Source of the DNA: Rhodovulum robiginosum
Lineage (GTDB): Bacteria; Pseudomonadota; Alphaproteobacteria; Rhodobacterales; Rhodobacteraceae
Assembly (NCBI RefSeq): GCF_003944755.1
Contig: NZ_RWGU01000049.1
Coordinates: forward strand, 186,001 to 250,000
DNA length: 64,000 nucleotides
Direction of reading: 5' to 3'
How positions within the stretch are numbered: the first letter of the stretch is position 1; each line of letters opens with the position of its first letter. A program made the position numbers and the translations under genes. The notes under the pieces are model-generated. The model saw nothing but the letters and a program-made list of their open reading frames with translations, ran no database searches and was not told the DNA's origin. This document shows, piece by piece, positions 33,310 to 42,269 of the stretch.

Positions 33310-34802
33310 CAGTCGGTTCCTTTCGTTGACCTTTTCCGCCACAGCCGCCGGGCCGGAGGCCAAAGCAAAAAGCCCAGCGTCAGCGCCAGGAAACCCGCGG
33401 CGATCGGGCTGGCGGCAAAGCGGGTCCAGTCGCCCTGGAACACGATCAGACCCATGCGCAGGTTCTGCTCCAGCAGCTTGCCCAGCACGAACCCGATGAT
33501 GATCGGCGCCAGCGGATAGCCCGCGCGCCGAAGGGCGTACCCCACCAGACCGGCGACAAGTGCGGTCACGAGGTCGAGCACGGAATTGTTGAGCGTGAAA
33601 ATGCCCACCCCGATCAGGATGACGACACCCGCCATCAGCAGCGCATCCGGCAGCGACAGCAGCCGCCGCCAGAGAAAGGCGAAATACTTGGCGATGGGCA
33701 GCATCAGCAGGTTGATGATCAAGAGCCCGAGCAGCAGCGCCGCGACCAGGTCGGCGTGCTGGGTGAATAGCCGCGGCCCCGGCACGATGTCCTGGATGAC
33801 GAGCGCGCCCAGCATGATCGCCGTGATCGGATCGCCCGGCACGCCAAGCGCCAGCGTCGGCACCAACGCCCCGCCCGTGACGGCATTGTTCGCCGCCTCG
33901 CTGGCGGCCAGTCCTTCCGGCGCCCCCTTGCCGAAGTCCTCGGGCGTTTTCGATGCGCGCCGCGCTTCGGCATAGCTTACGAAAGAGGCCGCGGTCGGCC
34001 CGACACCGGGCAGGACACCGATCAGGGTTCCGATCACCCCGCTCTTGAGGATCGTGGGGGCAAGACGGCGAACCATGCCGAGACGCGGGAAGGCGAAGCC
34101 GCTCGGCAGGGCACCGGTCCCGGCCGAGCGCGCCGGATCGCCCATGCGCCAGAACACCTCGGAAAGCGCGAAGAGCCCGACCAGCAGCGGCACCAGCGAC
34201 AGGCCGGCGGCCAGTTCGAAGACGCCGAAATCAAACCGAACCTCGCCCGAGAAAACGTCCTGCCCGACCACGGCCAGGAACAGCCCGAACAGCGCGGCGA
34301 GGAGGCCCTTGAGCTGGTTTCCCGCCGAGACCGAGGCGATGCAGGTCAGCGAGAACAGGACCAGCGCCAGCATCTCCGCCGGACCGAAATTGAGCGCCCA
34401 TTGCGCGATGGTCGGGGCGGCGAAGGCCAGGATCAGCAGGGACAGGATGCCGCCCGCGACCGACGCCAGCGCGGCGATGCCAAGCGCCTCGCCCACGCGC
34501 CCCTTGCGGGCCATCGGATATCCGTCGAGGCAACTGGCCGCCGAGGACGGCGTGCCGGGCGTGTTGATCAGGATCGCCGTGACCGACCCGCCGTAGATCG
34601 ACCCGGCGTAAATGCCCAGAAGCAGCGTGATCGCCGGGACCTGATCCATCCCGATGGTCAGGGGCAGCGCGAGCGAGACGCCGACCGCGGGCCCGAGCCC
34701 GGGCAGCACCCCGATCACGACGCCCAGCAGAACGCCGCCGACCAGCGCCGCGATCGCCATGGGATCGGCCAACAGCGCGGCACCGGCGAGCAGGGCTTCC
34801 AT
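33309..34802 (-). CDS. tctA: Tripartite tricarboxylate transporter large permease (TctA), system 1
   Basis: 497 residues with about 12 membrane helices. Both family glycine-rich motifs are present: GVLPGLGPAVG near residue 30 and GVLPGVGPTAASFVSY near 265, plus SIYGGSVTAILINTPGTPSSA, the characteristic PGTP motif. Length is normal. It takes a carboxylate from the binding protein TctC and moves it across the inner membrane with TctB. It follows tctB by 12 bases and overlaps the amidohydrolase gene by one base. Confidence 0.94.
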   Translation of the reverse strand: MEALLAGAALLADPMAIAALVGGVLLGVVIGVLPGLGPAVGVSLALPLTIGMDQVPAITLLLGIYAGSIYGGSVTAILINTPGTPSSAASCLDGYPMARKGRVGEALGIAALASVAGGILSLLILAFAAPTIAQWALNFGPAEMLALVLFSLTCIASVSAGNQLKGLLAALFGLFLAVVGQDVFSGEVRFDFGVFELAAGLSLVPLLVGLFALSEVFWRMGDPARSAGTGALPSGFAFPRLGMVRRLAPTILKSGVIGTLIGVLPGVGPTAASFVSYAEARRASKTPEDFGKGAPEGLAASEAANNAVTGGALVPTLALGVPGDPITAIMLGALVIQDIVPGPRLFTQHADLVAALLLGLLIINLLMLPIAKYFAFLWRRLLSLPDALLMAGVVILIGVGIFTLNNSVLDLVTALVAGLVGYALRRAGYPLAPIIIGFVLGKLLEQNLRMGLIVFQGDWTRFAASPIAAGFLALTLGFLLWPPARRLWRKRSTKGTD

Positions 34803-34814
34803 AGCGCGGGCCCC

Positions 34815-35276
34815 TCAGTCCAGGAACGCGGGCCAGCCGGGCAGCGGCGCCCGCAGACCTTCGGTGAAGGCGAGCCAGACGAAGCCCGCGGTGGCAACCC
34901 AAGTGGCAGCCAGGATCAGGGGCCGGCGGTAGCCGAACGTCAACGCGAATGCCGCCATGAAGATCGCCGAGGACAGGAAGAAACCGAGCGGCTTCAGCGT
35001 CAGCAAGAAGCCGGCCGAAAGCCCCATCGCCATCAGGGCACTCCGTGTGTCCTGGCCCGATCGGTCGGACGCCCCCGTCCACAGACCGTAGATCAGCACC
35101 GCGGCTGCCAGGACCAGCCCCAGGAAGATGAGCGCGCGCGGATAGAACAGCGGATCATAGGCCAGCTGACCGCCTTGCCCGCCAAGCGACGAGGTTGCCG
35201 CCCAAAGCCACATCGCCCCCCAAAAGATCAGGAAGGCGGCGGCGGACAAACTGGTTGCTGTCAGAAGGCGGGGCAT
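34815..35276 (-). CDS. tctB: Tripartite tricarboxylate transporter small permease (TctB), system 1
   Basis: 153 residues with four hydrophobic helices, the size and layout of TctB. Family signs are YDPLFYPRALIFLGLVLAAAVLIYG and the late LKPLGFFLSSAIFMAAFALTFGYR. The ATG at 35276 starts the first helix; the frame stays open upstream into a hairpin region, which I consider untranslated. The gene is separated from tctC by a strong 11-pair stem-loop, suggesting lower expression than the binding protein. Confidence 0.87.
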   Translation of the reverse strand: MPRLLTATSLSAAAFLIFWGAMWLWAATSSLGGQGGQLAYDPLFYPRALIFLGLVLAAAVLIYGLWTGASDRSGQDTRSALMAMGLSAGFLLTLKPLGFFLSSAIFMAAFALTFGYRRPLILAATWVATAGFVWLAFTEGLRAPLPGWPAFLD

Positions 35277-35307
35277 TTTGCGGCAACGCTCACTGGTCTT
35301 GATCTGT

Positions 35308-35337
35308 GGCCCGGCCGGCATCGGCGCCGGCCGGGCC
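35308..35337 (-). terminator. Intercistronic stem-loop between tctC and tctB
   Basis: GGCCCGGCCGG / CCGGCCGGGCC, eleven perfect pairs around an 8-base loop, 15 bases after the tctC stop on the minus strand. No T-run follows, so it is more likely an mRNA-stabilising or partly terminating element than a full terminator. Confidence 0.55.
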
Positions 35338-35352
35338 CGCGGGCGTGCGATG

Positions 35353-36297
35353 TTACATATCGGACAGGAAGGCGCCGATGGCGTCATACTCGCCGGTCAG
35401 CGCCTCGGCGAACCCGGCGCCGGTCTCGCTGACAGGGGGCATCGAGTACTGGCCCAGCACCTCGTTGAAGCTGTCCGAGCCCTGCGCCGTGGCGCAGGCT
35501 TCGACCAGCCGGCCGTAGCGGTCGGCCGGGATGCCCTTGGGCGCCACGATCGCACCGGTCAGGCTGTAGATCACGGGGCTGCCCAGCACCTCGCCCACCG
35601 TCGGCACGTCCGGATTGGGGACGCGTTCGCGCGACATGATGGCGATGGGGGTCAGCAAGTCGGGATTGCCGAGCGCGGTGCCCGCAGTGATCGGCGCCAC
35701 GTTGATGACACCCGACAACAGGTTCTGCACCGCCGTCTGTTCGCCGGTCATCGGCACGCCAAGCGCCTCGAAGCCGCCGGCCTCTTGCAGCGCGTTCATG
35801 GCGATGTCCTGCAACGTACCCGGCCCTTCGCTGTAAAAGCGCACGGCCGCAGGATCGTTCTCGGCCAGGGCCATCAACTCTTCCAGCGTGGTGATGCCCG
35901 AGGACGTGGCCACCGTCAGGATAAGCGGGTTGTCGAAGCCGCGGCAGATCAGTTCGAAACTGGACAGCTCGTAGGGCAGGTCGGCCGTGTGGGGCCGCAT
36001 CAGCAACGGGGTCGAGGTCAGGATCCCGATGGTGTATCCGTCCGCCTCGGCGCGGGACAATTCCGTCGCGCCCACCGTCCCGGCGGCGCCGGCCCGGTTC
36101 AGCACCGTGATCTCGACGCCCAGATCCTCGGACATGGCCGAGGCGATGGCCCGGCCGATCAGGTTGCTGGCCCCACCCGGCGGAAACGGCACGATGAATT
36201 CCAGCGGCCCGTCGGGGTAGTCCTGCGCGCTGGCAGGGGTGGCCGAGACCGCGGCCAGGGATACCGCGCAGGCGGCCAGAAGCGGTTGAAGTCGCAT
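35353..36297 (-). CDS. tctC: Tripartite tricarboxylate transporter binding protein (TctC), system 1
   Basis: 314 residues, periplasmic, signal peptide ending ASA|QDYPDGP. The TctC fold signs are LEFIVPFPPGGASNLIGRAIA, RAGAAGTVGATELSRAEADGYTIG and YSEGPGTLQDIAMNAL. The Asp-rich carboxylate loops are typical of Bug-type proteins. The ATG at 36297 has GGGAGGATTATCC in front. First Tct gene of the leftward unit; the CMD gene precedes it by 25 bases. Ligand unknown; Bug proteins bind dicarboxylates or aromatic acids. Confidence 0.93.
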   Translation of the reverse strand: MRLQPLLAACAVSLAAVSATPASAQDYPDGPLEFIVPFPPGGASNLIGRAIASAMSEDLGVEITVLNRAGAAGTVGATELSRAEADGYTIGILTSTPLLMRPHTADLPYELSSFELICRGFDNPLILTVATSSGITTLEELMALAENDPAAVRFYSEGPGTLQDIAMNALQEAGGFEALGVPMTGEQTAVQNLLSGVINVAPITAGTALGNPDLLTPIAIMSRERVPNPDVPTVGEVLGSPVIYSLTGAIVAPKGIPADRYGRLVEACATAQGSDSFNEVLGQYSMPPVSETGAGFAEALTGEYDAIGAFLSDM

Positions 36298-36322
36298 GGA
36301 TAATCCTCCCAAGTGATGAATG

Positions 36323-36700
36323 TCAGGGGTCGGCCTGCTCTGTCGCGGCAAAGACGTCGGCCAGTATCTCTCCGGCATGGTTGGCCGCCGCGAGCCCGCG
36401 GAACAGGAAGGCAATGTGGACGGTGTCGATCAGCTCTTTCGGCGTGGCCCCGGCCCTGAGCGCGGCACGGGCATGGTTGCCCGCCGCGTTCGAGGTCTGG
36501 ACCAGTAGGATCGCGAAGGCGATGAGCTGCACGGTCTTCTGGTCGAGAGTGTCGGGATCGAGGAACTGCGCGCGGAGCGTTTCCAGCCGGTCCAGCGCCA
36601 CAGGGTCCCGTTCGCGCATCAGATCGATCCGCGCCGCGACCTTCGGCGGCACACGGCCGATCATTCGCTCGTAGCCCTCAAGAATCTCCTCGACGTCCAC
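36323..36700 (-). CDS. Carboxymuconolactone-decarboxylase-family protein
   Basis: A 125-residue small helical protein of the CMD/AhpD superfamily: LDQKTVQLIAFAILLVQTSNAAGNHARAALRAGATPKELIDTVHIA is the core, with the NH at residues 75-76 as possible active-site residues. It lacks the CxxC of AhpD peroxidase, so it is a CMD-type lyase or a non-redox member. GTG at 36700 with AGGGGAGGTCC in front. It heads the leftward Tct operon, and its presence beside a PDC-lactonase-like and HpaH/HpaI-like enzymes suggests metabolism of an aromatic-derived dicarboxylic acid (inference). Confidence 0.8.
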   Translation of the reverse strand: MDVEEILEGYERMIGRVPPKVAARIDLMRERDPVALDRLETLRAQFLDPDTLDQKTVQLIAFAILLVQTSNAAGNHARAALRAGATPKELIDTVHIAFLFRGLAAANHAGEILADVFAATEQADP

Positions 36701-37001
36701 CCGGACCTCCCCTGCTGGATGCCCCCATAAACGATGGATTTCCGAGGATAGGTCAAATTGGAAAATCGGGGCGTTGTATTAGCAAAACCGAACCCGCCCT
36801 GCCAAAAAGCCAATCTGCGAAACCAATCTCAGGAAATCGACACAGATGTATCGAAAAAATGGATGAACCCTTCCGAAGATCCCATTTGACCGGACCGCAG
36901 AAATGGCGGTGTTGTAGGCGCTGGAGGGGTGTGCCCGTGCCGGGCGCGCATTCGTCAATTCGGACGAACCGGGGCCTGGCCCCGAACAGGGAGGATCAAT
37001 C
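36701..37001. other. Divergent promoter region between the two Tct operons
   Basis: A 301-base region that is AT-richer than its surroundings (about 36730-36890). It holds an imperfect inverted repeat, GATTTCC (36737-36743) and GGAAAATC (36760-36767), and must contain the promoters of both operons and their operators. A LysR T-N11-A assignment is not unique. No gene seen. Confidence 0.5.
36737..36767. promoter_or_regulatory. Imperfect inverted repeat in the divergent Tct promoter region
   Basis: Arms GATTTCC and GGAAAATC with a 16-base spacer. The right arm belongs to a longer string TCAAATTGGAAAATCGGG (36753-36770) that nearly repeats at 3065-3081 before the OxyR-like gene. A LysR-type site is possible. 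Confidence 0.25.
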
Positions 37002-37994
37002 ATGCAGCTTCGCTCCATCACTCGTCGTTGTTCGCTCATCGGGCTTGCTTGCGCGTTCGGGATTTCGGCCTTTCACGCGCCGGCCCTGGCGCAAGAGGAT
37101 TACCCGAGCGGGCCGGTTACCATCCTTGTCGGGTTTTCGGCGGGCAGTTCCACCGACGTTGCCAGCCGGCTGCTGGCCGCCCAGCTTTCGGAAATCCTGG
37201 GGGAGCGCGTTCTGGTCGAGAACCGCCCCGGTGCCGCCAGCAGCATTGCGACACAGGCCGTCGCCTCTGCCAATGCCGATGGACAGACGCTGCTGATGGC
37301 GACGGTGGCCAACACCATCGGCACCGCGCTCGGGCGCGACGTGGCCTACGACTTTCCCGGCGATTTCGCGCCCGTGGCACTGGTCGGCGCGGTCCCGATG
37401 ATCGTGACCGTCCACCCGGATGTCAAAGCGACCTCGATGGAAGAGCTGATCGCCCTGGCCCGGGCCGGCGAGCCGATGCTGCTTTATGGCTCGGCGGGGG
37501 TCGGCACGGCACCGCATTTGTCGGCAGAGCTTTTCGCCTCGTCCGTCGGTGCCGAGATGACCCATGTTCCCTACCAGGGTTCGGGCGACGCGGTACGCGA
37601 CCTGGCCGCCGGACGCATCGACCTGGTATTCGCGCCGCAATCATCGGCCGCCTCGGGCATCGAAGATGGCAGCCTGCGGGGCCTCGCCTCGACGCTGTCG
37701 CAGCGCTCGGCCATGTTCCCCGACCTGCCGACAGTGTCCGAAACCGCCGTCGAGGGGTTCGACACGTCGGTCTGGTTCGGCCTGGTGGCCCCAGCCGGCA
37801 CGCCCGATGCCATCGTCGACGCGCTGGCCGACGCGGTGAACACGGCGCTGGAGACCGACGCGGTGCGGGACGGTATGGCAAGTGCCGGCATCCAGCCCTT
37901 GGGCGGTTCGCCCGCGGACATGGCCAGTTACATCGACGTCGAGGTCGGCAATTGGTCGGACGTGGTCGAAGCGGCGGGCATCTCGCTCAACTGA
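37002..37994 (+). CDS. tctC: Tripartite tricarboxylate transporter binding protein (TctC), system 2
   Basis: 330 residues with a signal peptide to about residue 30 (ALAQ|EDYPSGP). TctC/Bug signs: VTILVGFSAGSSTDVASRLLA, ENRPGAASSIATQAVASANADG, and VPYQGSGDAVRDLAAGRIDLVFA. It resembles system 1 only as a family member, so it is not a recent duplicate. AGGGAGGATCAATC precedes the ATG. First gene of the rightward operon; the GlcG-like gene follows after 32 bases. Confidence 0.93.
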   Translation: MQLRSITRRCSLIGLACAFGISAFHAPALAQEDYPSGPVTILVGFSAGSSTDVASRLLAAQLSEILGERVLVENRPGAASSIATQAVASANADGQTLLMATVANTIGTALGRDVAYDFPGDFAPVALVGAVPMIVTVHPDVKATSMEELIALARAGEPMLLYGSAGVGTAPHLSAELFASSVGAEMTHVPYQGSGDAVRDLAAGRIDLVFAPQSSAASGIEDGSLRGLASTLSQRSAMFPDLPTVSETAVEGFDTSVWFGLVAPAGTPDAIVDALADAVNTALETDAVRDGMASAGIQPLGGSPADMASYIDVEVGNWSDVVEAAGISLN

Positions 37995-38026
37995 GCGGGG
38001 CGCGGAACAGATCGGAGGTCTTGCAG

Positions 38027-38554
38027 ATGATGCGACTGCTTTCAGCAAAGGAATGCCGCCCGTTCTTCGATGCGGTCGAAGAGAAGGCAACCCAGATGGG
38101 CGCCCCCGTCGCCACCGCGATCGTCGGCCCTGAAGGGCACGTGATCGCGGTCGAGCGGATGGTGGGGGCGGGGTTCATCACCGCCGACACCGCCATCGCC
38201 AAGGCCTACACGATCGCGGCCTTCCGCACGATGAGCCCGCGTTTTCCCGACGGGCTGGTGATCCAGAAATGGTTCCAGCAGCGCAATCCGCAATTCCTGA
38301 TCAACGCGGCCGCCCTGACCGGCGGCCGCGTCGCGGCCTCGGGCGGGATGGCGCCGATCTTCGACGGCGACGACATCATCGGCGCCTACGGAATCAGTGG
38401 CGCGACCTCGGATCAGGACGAGATCATGGGGCGCCATGCGCGGGAAAAAGTGGGCTGGCGACACGAGCCGGAAAGCGACATCATCCCGCAGGAGACACTC
38501 GATCATATCCGCGAGGTCTATGAAACGATCGGCCTGAGTGACCGGCTTGGGTAG
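38027..38554 (+). CDS. GlcG/HbpS-family (DUF336) protein
   Basis: A 175-residue protein of the GlcG/HbpS family, whose members bind haem or small carboxylate-type ligands; function is poorly known. Signs: ATAIVGPEGHVIAVERMVGAGFITADTAIAKAYTIAAFR, then GGMAPIFDGDDIIGAYGISGATSDQDE. Two adjacent Met codons open it, with GGAGGTC in front. No signal peptide. It is often found beside glycolate or carboxylate catabolic genes. It lies between tctC and tctB of system 2 in one transcript. Confidence 0.8.
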   Translation: MMRLLSAKECRPFFDAVEEKATQMGAPVATAIVGPEGHVIAVERMVGAGFITADTAIAKAYTIAAFRTMSPRFPDGLVIQKWFQQRNPQFLINAAALTGGRVAASGGMAPIFDGDDIIGAYGISGATSDQDEIMGRHAREKVGWRHEPESDIIPQETLDHIREVYETIGLSDRLG

Positions 38555-38581
38555 ACGGGCACTCGGAAAGGATCGGGGCGA

Positions 38582-39040
38582 ATGGCACATGCGTTCCCAC
38601 AGCGGCTGAGACGGCGCGAAACGCTGTGCGGGATCGTCGTCGCGGCGGTGGCGGCCGCGGCCGGCCTGGAGGCGTCGGGCTACGCGTTCGGGTCGGTCGA
38701 CCGGATCGGCCCGGGATTCCTGCCGGTCGTCTACGCGGCGATCCTCGGCGGGCTGGGCTTGGCCATCGCCGCGGTCGGCTGGCACGACCAGTCGACGGTC
38801 GAGCGCCCCGCGCTGAGACCGATCCTGGTGGTGATCGGTGCGCTCCTGTCCTGGGCATGGCTGGCGCCGCGCGTCGGCTTTTTCGCGGCGACGGCGCTTC
38901 TGGTCTTCATCGGGGCTTTCGGGCAGGGGCGGCTGCGGCCTCTGGAAACCGCGCTTCTGGCGATTGCCACGGCCGCCGCAACGAGCGTGGTCTTCGTCGG
39001 CATCTTCGCGCTGCCTCTGCCCGTCTGGCCATGGCCATGA
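38582..39040 (+). CDS. tctB: Tripartite tricarboxylate transporter small permease (TctB), system 2
   Basis: 152 residues with four hydrophobic helices. FGSVDRIGPGFLPVVYAAILGGLGLAIA is the family segment (the 'GPGFxP' motif). GAAAGGATCGGGGCGA precedes the ATG with moderate spacing. It pairs with the TctA gene eight bases downstream. Gene order in this operon (C, GlcG-like, B, A, hydratase, aldolase) places transport directly before catabolism. Confidence 0.88.
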   Translation: MAHAFPQRLRRRETLCGIVVAAVAAAAGLEASGYAFGSVDRIGPGFLPVVYAAILGGLGLAIAAVGWHDQSTVERPALRPILVVIGALLSWAWLAPRVGFFAATALLVFIGAFGQGRLRPLETALLAIATAAATSVVFVGIFALPLPVWPWP

Positions 39041-39047
39041 GCAGACC

Positions 39048-40559
39048 GTGAGCGCTATTTTGGCCGATCTCGCGGGCGGCTTCGCCGTTGCGCTCGCCCC
39101 CGAGGCACTGGCTTTCTGCCTGCTTGGCGCCACCATCGGAATGGCCATCGGGGTGCTTCCGGGGATCGGTGCGCTGGCCACGATCTCGATCCTGCTGCCG
39201 TTCACCTTCTCGCTCGACCCGACCCACGGCATGATCATGCTGGCCGGCATCTTCTACGGCGCGCAATACGGCGGGTCGGTCGCGTCGATCCTGCTGAACC
39301 TGCCGGGCACGGCGTCCACTGCGGTGACCGCGCTCGACGGTTACCCGATGACCAAGGCGGGCCGCGCGGGGGTGGCGCTGTTTGTGACAACCATCGTCTC
39401 TTTCCTGGGCGGGTCGTTCGCGATCCTGCTGATGACGCTGGTCGCGCCGGGGGTGGCGAGCCTTGCCCGCGAATTCGGCTCGACCGAGTATTTTTCGATC
39501 ATGTTGCTGGCGCTCGTCGCCGCCGCCACCCTGGCGCCGGGGTCGATGCTGAAAGGGCTGGCAATGGTCGCATTCGGCCTTCTGCTCGGGACCGTGGGCA
39601 CCGACATGACGACCGGCAGCTACCGATTTACCTTCGGGATGCTCAGCCTTGCCGACGGCCTCAGCCTGGTGATCGTGGTGATGGGGCTTTTCGGCGTGGC
39701 TGAGATCCTGTCGAACCTGGCCGGCGGCGCGCCGCCGCGGCCCACGCAGGAAACCATAACCCTGCGTTCGATGCTGCCCACGCGAGAAGACCTGCGCCGC
39801 AGCATCGGGCCGACCTGGCGCGGGTCCTTGGTGGGGGTCGTCACGGGCATCCTGCCGGGGCTGGGCCCGCAGGTCGCGTCCTTCGTGGCCTATGCGACGG
39901 AAAAACGTCTCTCGGACACGCCCGAGCAATTCGGAACCGGCATGATCGAGGGCGTGACGGCCCCCGAGGCGGCAAACAACGCCGCGGTGCAGGCGGCCTT
40001 CATCCCGACCCTGACACTGGGCATTCCCGGCGACGCGGTCATGGCTGTCATGATGGGCGCGCTCATGTTGCACGGCATCCTGCCGGGCCCCTCGCTGATC
40101 ACCAACGAGCCCGACCTGTTCTGGGGCCTGGTCGCCAGTTTCTGGATCGGCAACGTCATCCTTCTGCTTCTGAACATCCCGCTGATCGGCCTTTGGCTGA
40201 ACGTGTTGCGCGTGCCTTACCGGCTGCTCTACCCCGCGATCCTCGCGCTGATCTGCATCGGGGTCTTTTCGCTGCGCAACAACCCGTTCGATATCGTCCT
40301 GGTGGTCGTCTTCGGCGTGATCGGCTACGGCATGGGCCTGCTGCGCCTGCCGCCCGCACCGCTTCTGCTCGGGCTCGTCCTCGGCCCGCTGGTCGAGGAA
40401 CACCTGCGCCGGGCGCTGATCATCGGGCGCGGCGATCCGATGGTCTTTCTGCAAAGCCCGATCAGTCTTGCGGCCCTTGTGGCGACGGTGGTCCTGATCG
40501 CCGCGACCGCACGCCGTAAACCGCCCGTTTCAAACACAAAGACACAAGCCGGAGATTGA
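39048..40559 (+). CDS. tctA: Tripartite tricarboxylate transporter large permease (TctA), system 2
   Basis: 503 residues with about 12 membrane helices. Motifs: GVLPGIGALATISILLP near residue 37, AQYGGSVASILLNLPGTASTAVTALDGYP, and GILPGLGPQVASFVAY near 275. GTG at 39048 starts seven bases after the tctB stop; an ATG-less start is supported by the first helix beginning there (residues about 2-20). The TGA stop is one base before the hydratase ATG. Confidence 0.93.
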   Translation: MSAILADLAGGFAVALAPEALAFCLLGATIGMAIGVLPGIGALATISILLPFTFSLDPTHGMIMLAGIFYGAQYGGSVASILLNLPGTASTAVTALDGYPMTKAGRAGVALFVTTIVSFLGGSFAILLMTLVAPGVASLAREFGSTEYFSIMLLALVAAATLAPGSMLKGLAMVAFGLLLGTVGTDMTTGSYRFTFGMLSLADGLSLVIVVMGLFGVAEILSNLAGGAPPRPTQETITLRSMLPTREDLRRSIGPTWRGSLVGVVTGILPGLGPQVASFVAYATEKRLSDTPEQFGTGMIEGVTAPEAANNAAVQAAFIPTLTLGIPGDAVMAVMMGALMLHGILPGPSLITNEPDLFWGLVASFWIGNVILLLLNIPLIGLWLNVLRVPYRLLYPAILALICIGVFSLRNNPFDIVLVVVFGVIGYGMGLLRLPPAPLLLGLVLGPLVEEHLRRALIIGRGDPMVFLQSPISLAALVATVVLIAATARRKPPVSNTKTQAGD

Positions 40560-40560
40560 G

Positions 40561-41343
40561 ATGCTGACAGAAGAACAACGCCGACAGGTCGTCGACTCCT
40601 TGCTGGATTCGCACCGGACGAAGGTCCAGGGGACACGCCCGTCCGAGATGTTTCCGCAGATCGAGATCGAGGACAGCTATGCCATTTCGTCGATGGTCGC
40701 CAAGCAGAAAGAGGCCCAAGGCGTCCGTATCGTCGGCCACAAGGTCGGCCTGACCTCCAAGGCGATGCAGGCCGCCTCAAAGATCGACGAGCCGGATTAC
40801 GGCTACATGTTCGACGATCTCGTGCTGCAGGACGGCGCGAAGGTGCCCTTCGAGTCGTTCTGCGTGCCGCGGGTGGAGCCGGAACTCACCTTCATCCTGA
40901 AAGAGCCGCTGCAGGGCCCCGGCATCGGGCTGGTCGACGTCCTGCGCGCGACCGAATGGGTGGTGCCCTCGATCGAGATCATCGATGCGCGGGTGGGCGA
41001 ACCGCGCCGGATCTTCGACACCGTGGCCGACAACGGTGCGGCGGCGGGTACGGTTCTGGGGGGGCGGCCGGTCCGGCCCGACGAGATCGACCTCAGGTGG
41101 GTCGGCGCCATATTCCATCGCAATTCCGAGATCGAGGAGACCGGGCTTGCCGCCGGCGTTCTCGGGCACCCCGCGATGGCCATTGCCTGGCTGGCCAACA
41201 AGCTTGGGCCCATGGGAACGGTGCTGGAGCCCGGGCACATGGTTCTGTCGGGCAGCTTCACGCGTCCGGTCTGGGCCGCCAAGGGCGATACGTTGCATGC
41301 CGATTTCGGCCCGCTGGGCTCTGTCGCGGTGCAGTTCACATGA
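40561..41343 (+). CDS. hpaH: 2-oxo-hepta-4-ene-1,7-dioate hydratase-like (HpaH)
   Basis: A 260-residue enzyme of the HpaH / 2-keto-4-pentenoate hydratase family, metal-dependent (Mg2+). Signs: GVRIVGHKVGLTSKAMQAAS and PRVEPELTFILKEPL (acidic metal ligands), then IEIIDARVG and LEPGHMVLSGSFTRPV. It hydrates the 2-oxo-enoate before the aldol cleavage by the next gene, as in homoprotocatechuate degradation. The natural substrate here is not shown by sequence. ATG is one base after the tctA stop, and its own stop overlaps the aldolase start (ATGA). Confidence 0.87.
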   Translation: MLTEEQRRQVVDSLLDSHRTKVQGTRPSEMFPQIEIEDSYAISSMVAKQKEAQGVRIVGHKVGLTSKAMQAASKIDEPDYGYMFDDLVLQDGAKVPFESFCVPRVEPELTFILKEPLQGPGIGLVDVLRATEWVVPSIEIIDARVGEPRRIFDTVADNGAAAGTVLGGRPVRPDEIDLRWVGAIFHRNSEIEETGLAAGVLGHPAMAIAWLANKLGPMGTVLEPGHMVLSGSFTRPVWAAKGDTLHADFGPLGSVAVQFT

Positions 41344-42134
41344 CCGTTCAGGCACCGAAGAACAGTTTCAAGTCGCGGCTCCTGGCAGGCGAGGTGCAAC
41401 TTGGCCTGTGGATGAGCCTGGGCAGCGCTGCCGCCGCCGAGGCTCTGTCGCTTGTCGGCTACGACTGGCTCCTGTTCGACATGGAACATGCACCGGTCGA
41501 CCCGCCGCAGATGCAGCCGCTTCTTCAGGCCGCGGCCGCGGGCGTGTCACAGGCGGTCGCCCGGCCCCCGTGGAACGATCCGGTATTGATCAAGCGAACC
41601 CTGGATGTCGGAGCACAGACCCTTCTGGTGCCGTTCGTGCAATCCGCCGAAGAGGCCGCGGCTGCCGTGCGCGCGGCGAAATACCCGCCGCAGGGCATAC
41701 GCGGCGTCGCGGGGCTGACCCGCGCCAGCCGCTACGGCCTCGCGCCCGACTATTTCGCCACGGCGAACGCGCAAACCTGCGTGCTGGTCCAGATCGAAAC
41801 GCCCGCTGCCTTGTCACGCATCGAGGAGATCGCCCTGACGCCCGGCGTCGATGGCGTCTTCATCGGGCCCTCCGACCTCGGCGCCTCGATGGGGCATCTG
41901 GGCCGGCCCGGCACTGCCGAGGTTCAGGACGCCATACGCGGCGCCGCCGACACGCTGCGCGACCTTCAAAAGCCTGCCGGTATACTCGCGGTCTCTGCGG
42001 AAGATGCGGAACGCTATCTCGACTGGGGATATTCCTTTGTCGCCATCGGCATAGACATGTCGCTGCTGCTGCGCGCGGCCAAGGCGCGGCTTGACCACTT
42101 CACGGACGCGATGCCCGGAAACACCCCGGGCTGA
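41340..42134 (+). CDS. hpaI: 4-hydroxy-2-oxo-heptanedioate aldolase-like (HpaI)
   Basis: A 264-residue class II pyruvate aldolase (HpcH/HpaI). Active-site signs: LLFDMEHAPVDPPQM (Asp and His), VARPPWNDPVLIKRTLDVGAQTLLVPF (Arg), VQIETPAAL (Glu metal ligand) and FIGPSDLGASMG (Asp metal ligand). It cleaves 4-hydroxy-2-oxo-heptanedioate to pyruvate and succinate semialdehyde; related substrates are possible. Last gene of the rightward Tct-catabolic operon; a hairpin at 42161-42184 follows. Confidence 0.9.
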   Translation: MTVQAPKNSFKSRLLAGEVQLGLWMSLGSAAAAEALSLVGYDWLLFDMEHAPVDPPQMQPLLQAAAAGVSQAVARPPWNDPVLIKRTLDVGAQTLLVPFVQSAEEAAAAVRAAKYPPQGIRGVAGLTRASRYGLAPDYFATANAQTCVLVQIETPAALSRIEEIALTPGVDGVFIGPSDLGASMGHLGRPGTAEVQDAIRGAADTLRDLQKPAGILAVSAEDAERYLDWGYSFVAIGIDMSLLLRAAKARLDHFTDAMPGNTPG

Positions 42135-42160
42135 CGGGGCTCTGGGTGCGGGCGCAGGGT

Positions 42161-42184
42161 GCGCCGGCGCGGGTTGGCCGGCGC
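42161..42184 (+). terminator. Hairpin after the aldolase gene
   Basis: GCGCCGGC / GCCGGCGC, eight perfect pairs around an 8-base loop, 26 bases after the stop of the aldolase gene. No T-run, so termination is uncertain. Confidence 0.35.
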
Positions 42185-42269
42185 TCTGGGCCTGTCAATG
42201 GCACCCGCCTTCGGGATGGGCAAGGGGCGGGATAGTTGCCCTCGGGCGGGGAAACGGGGCCGGGTCCGG

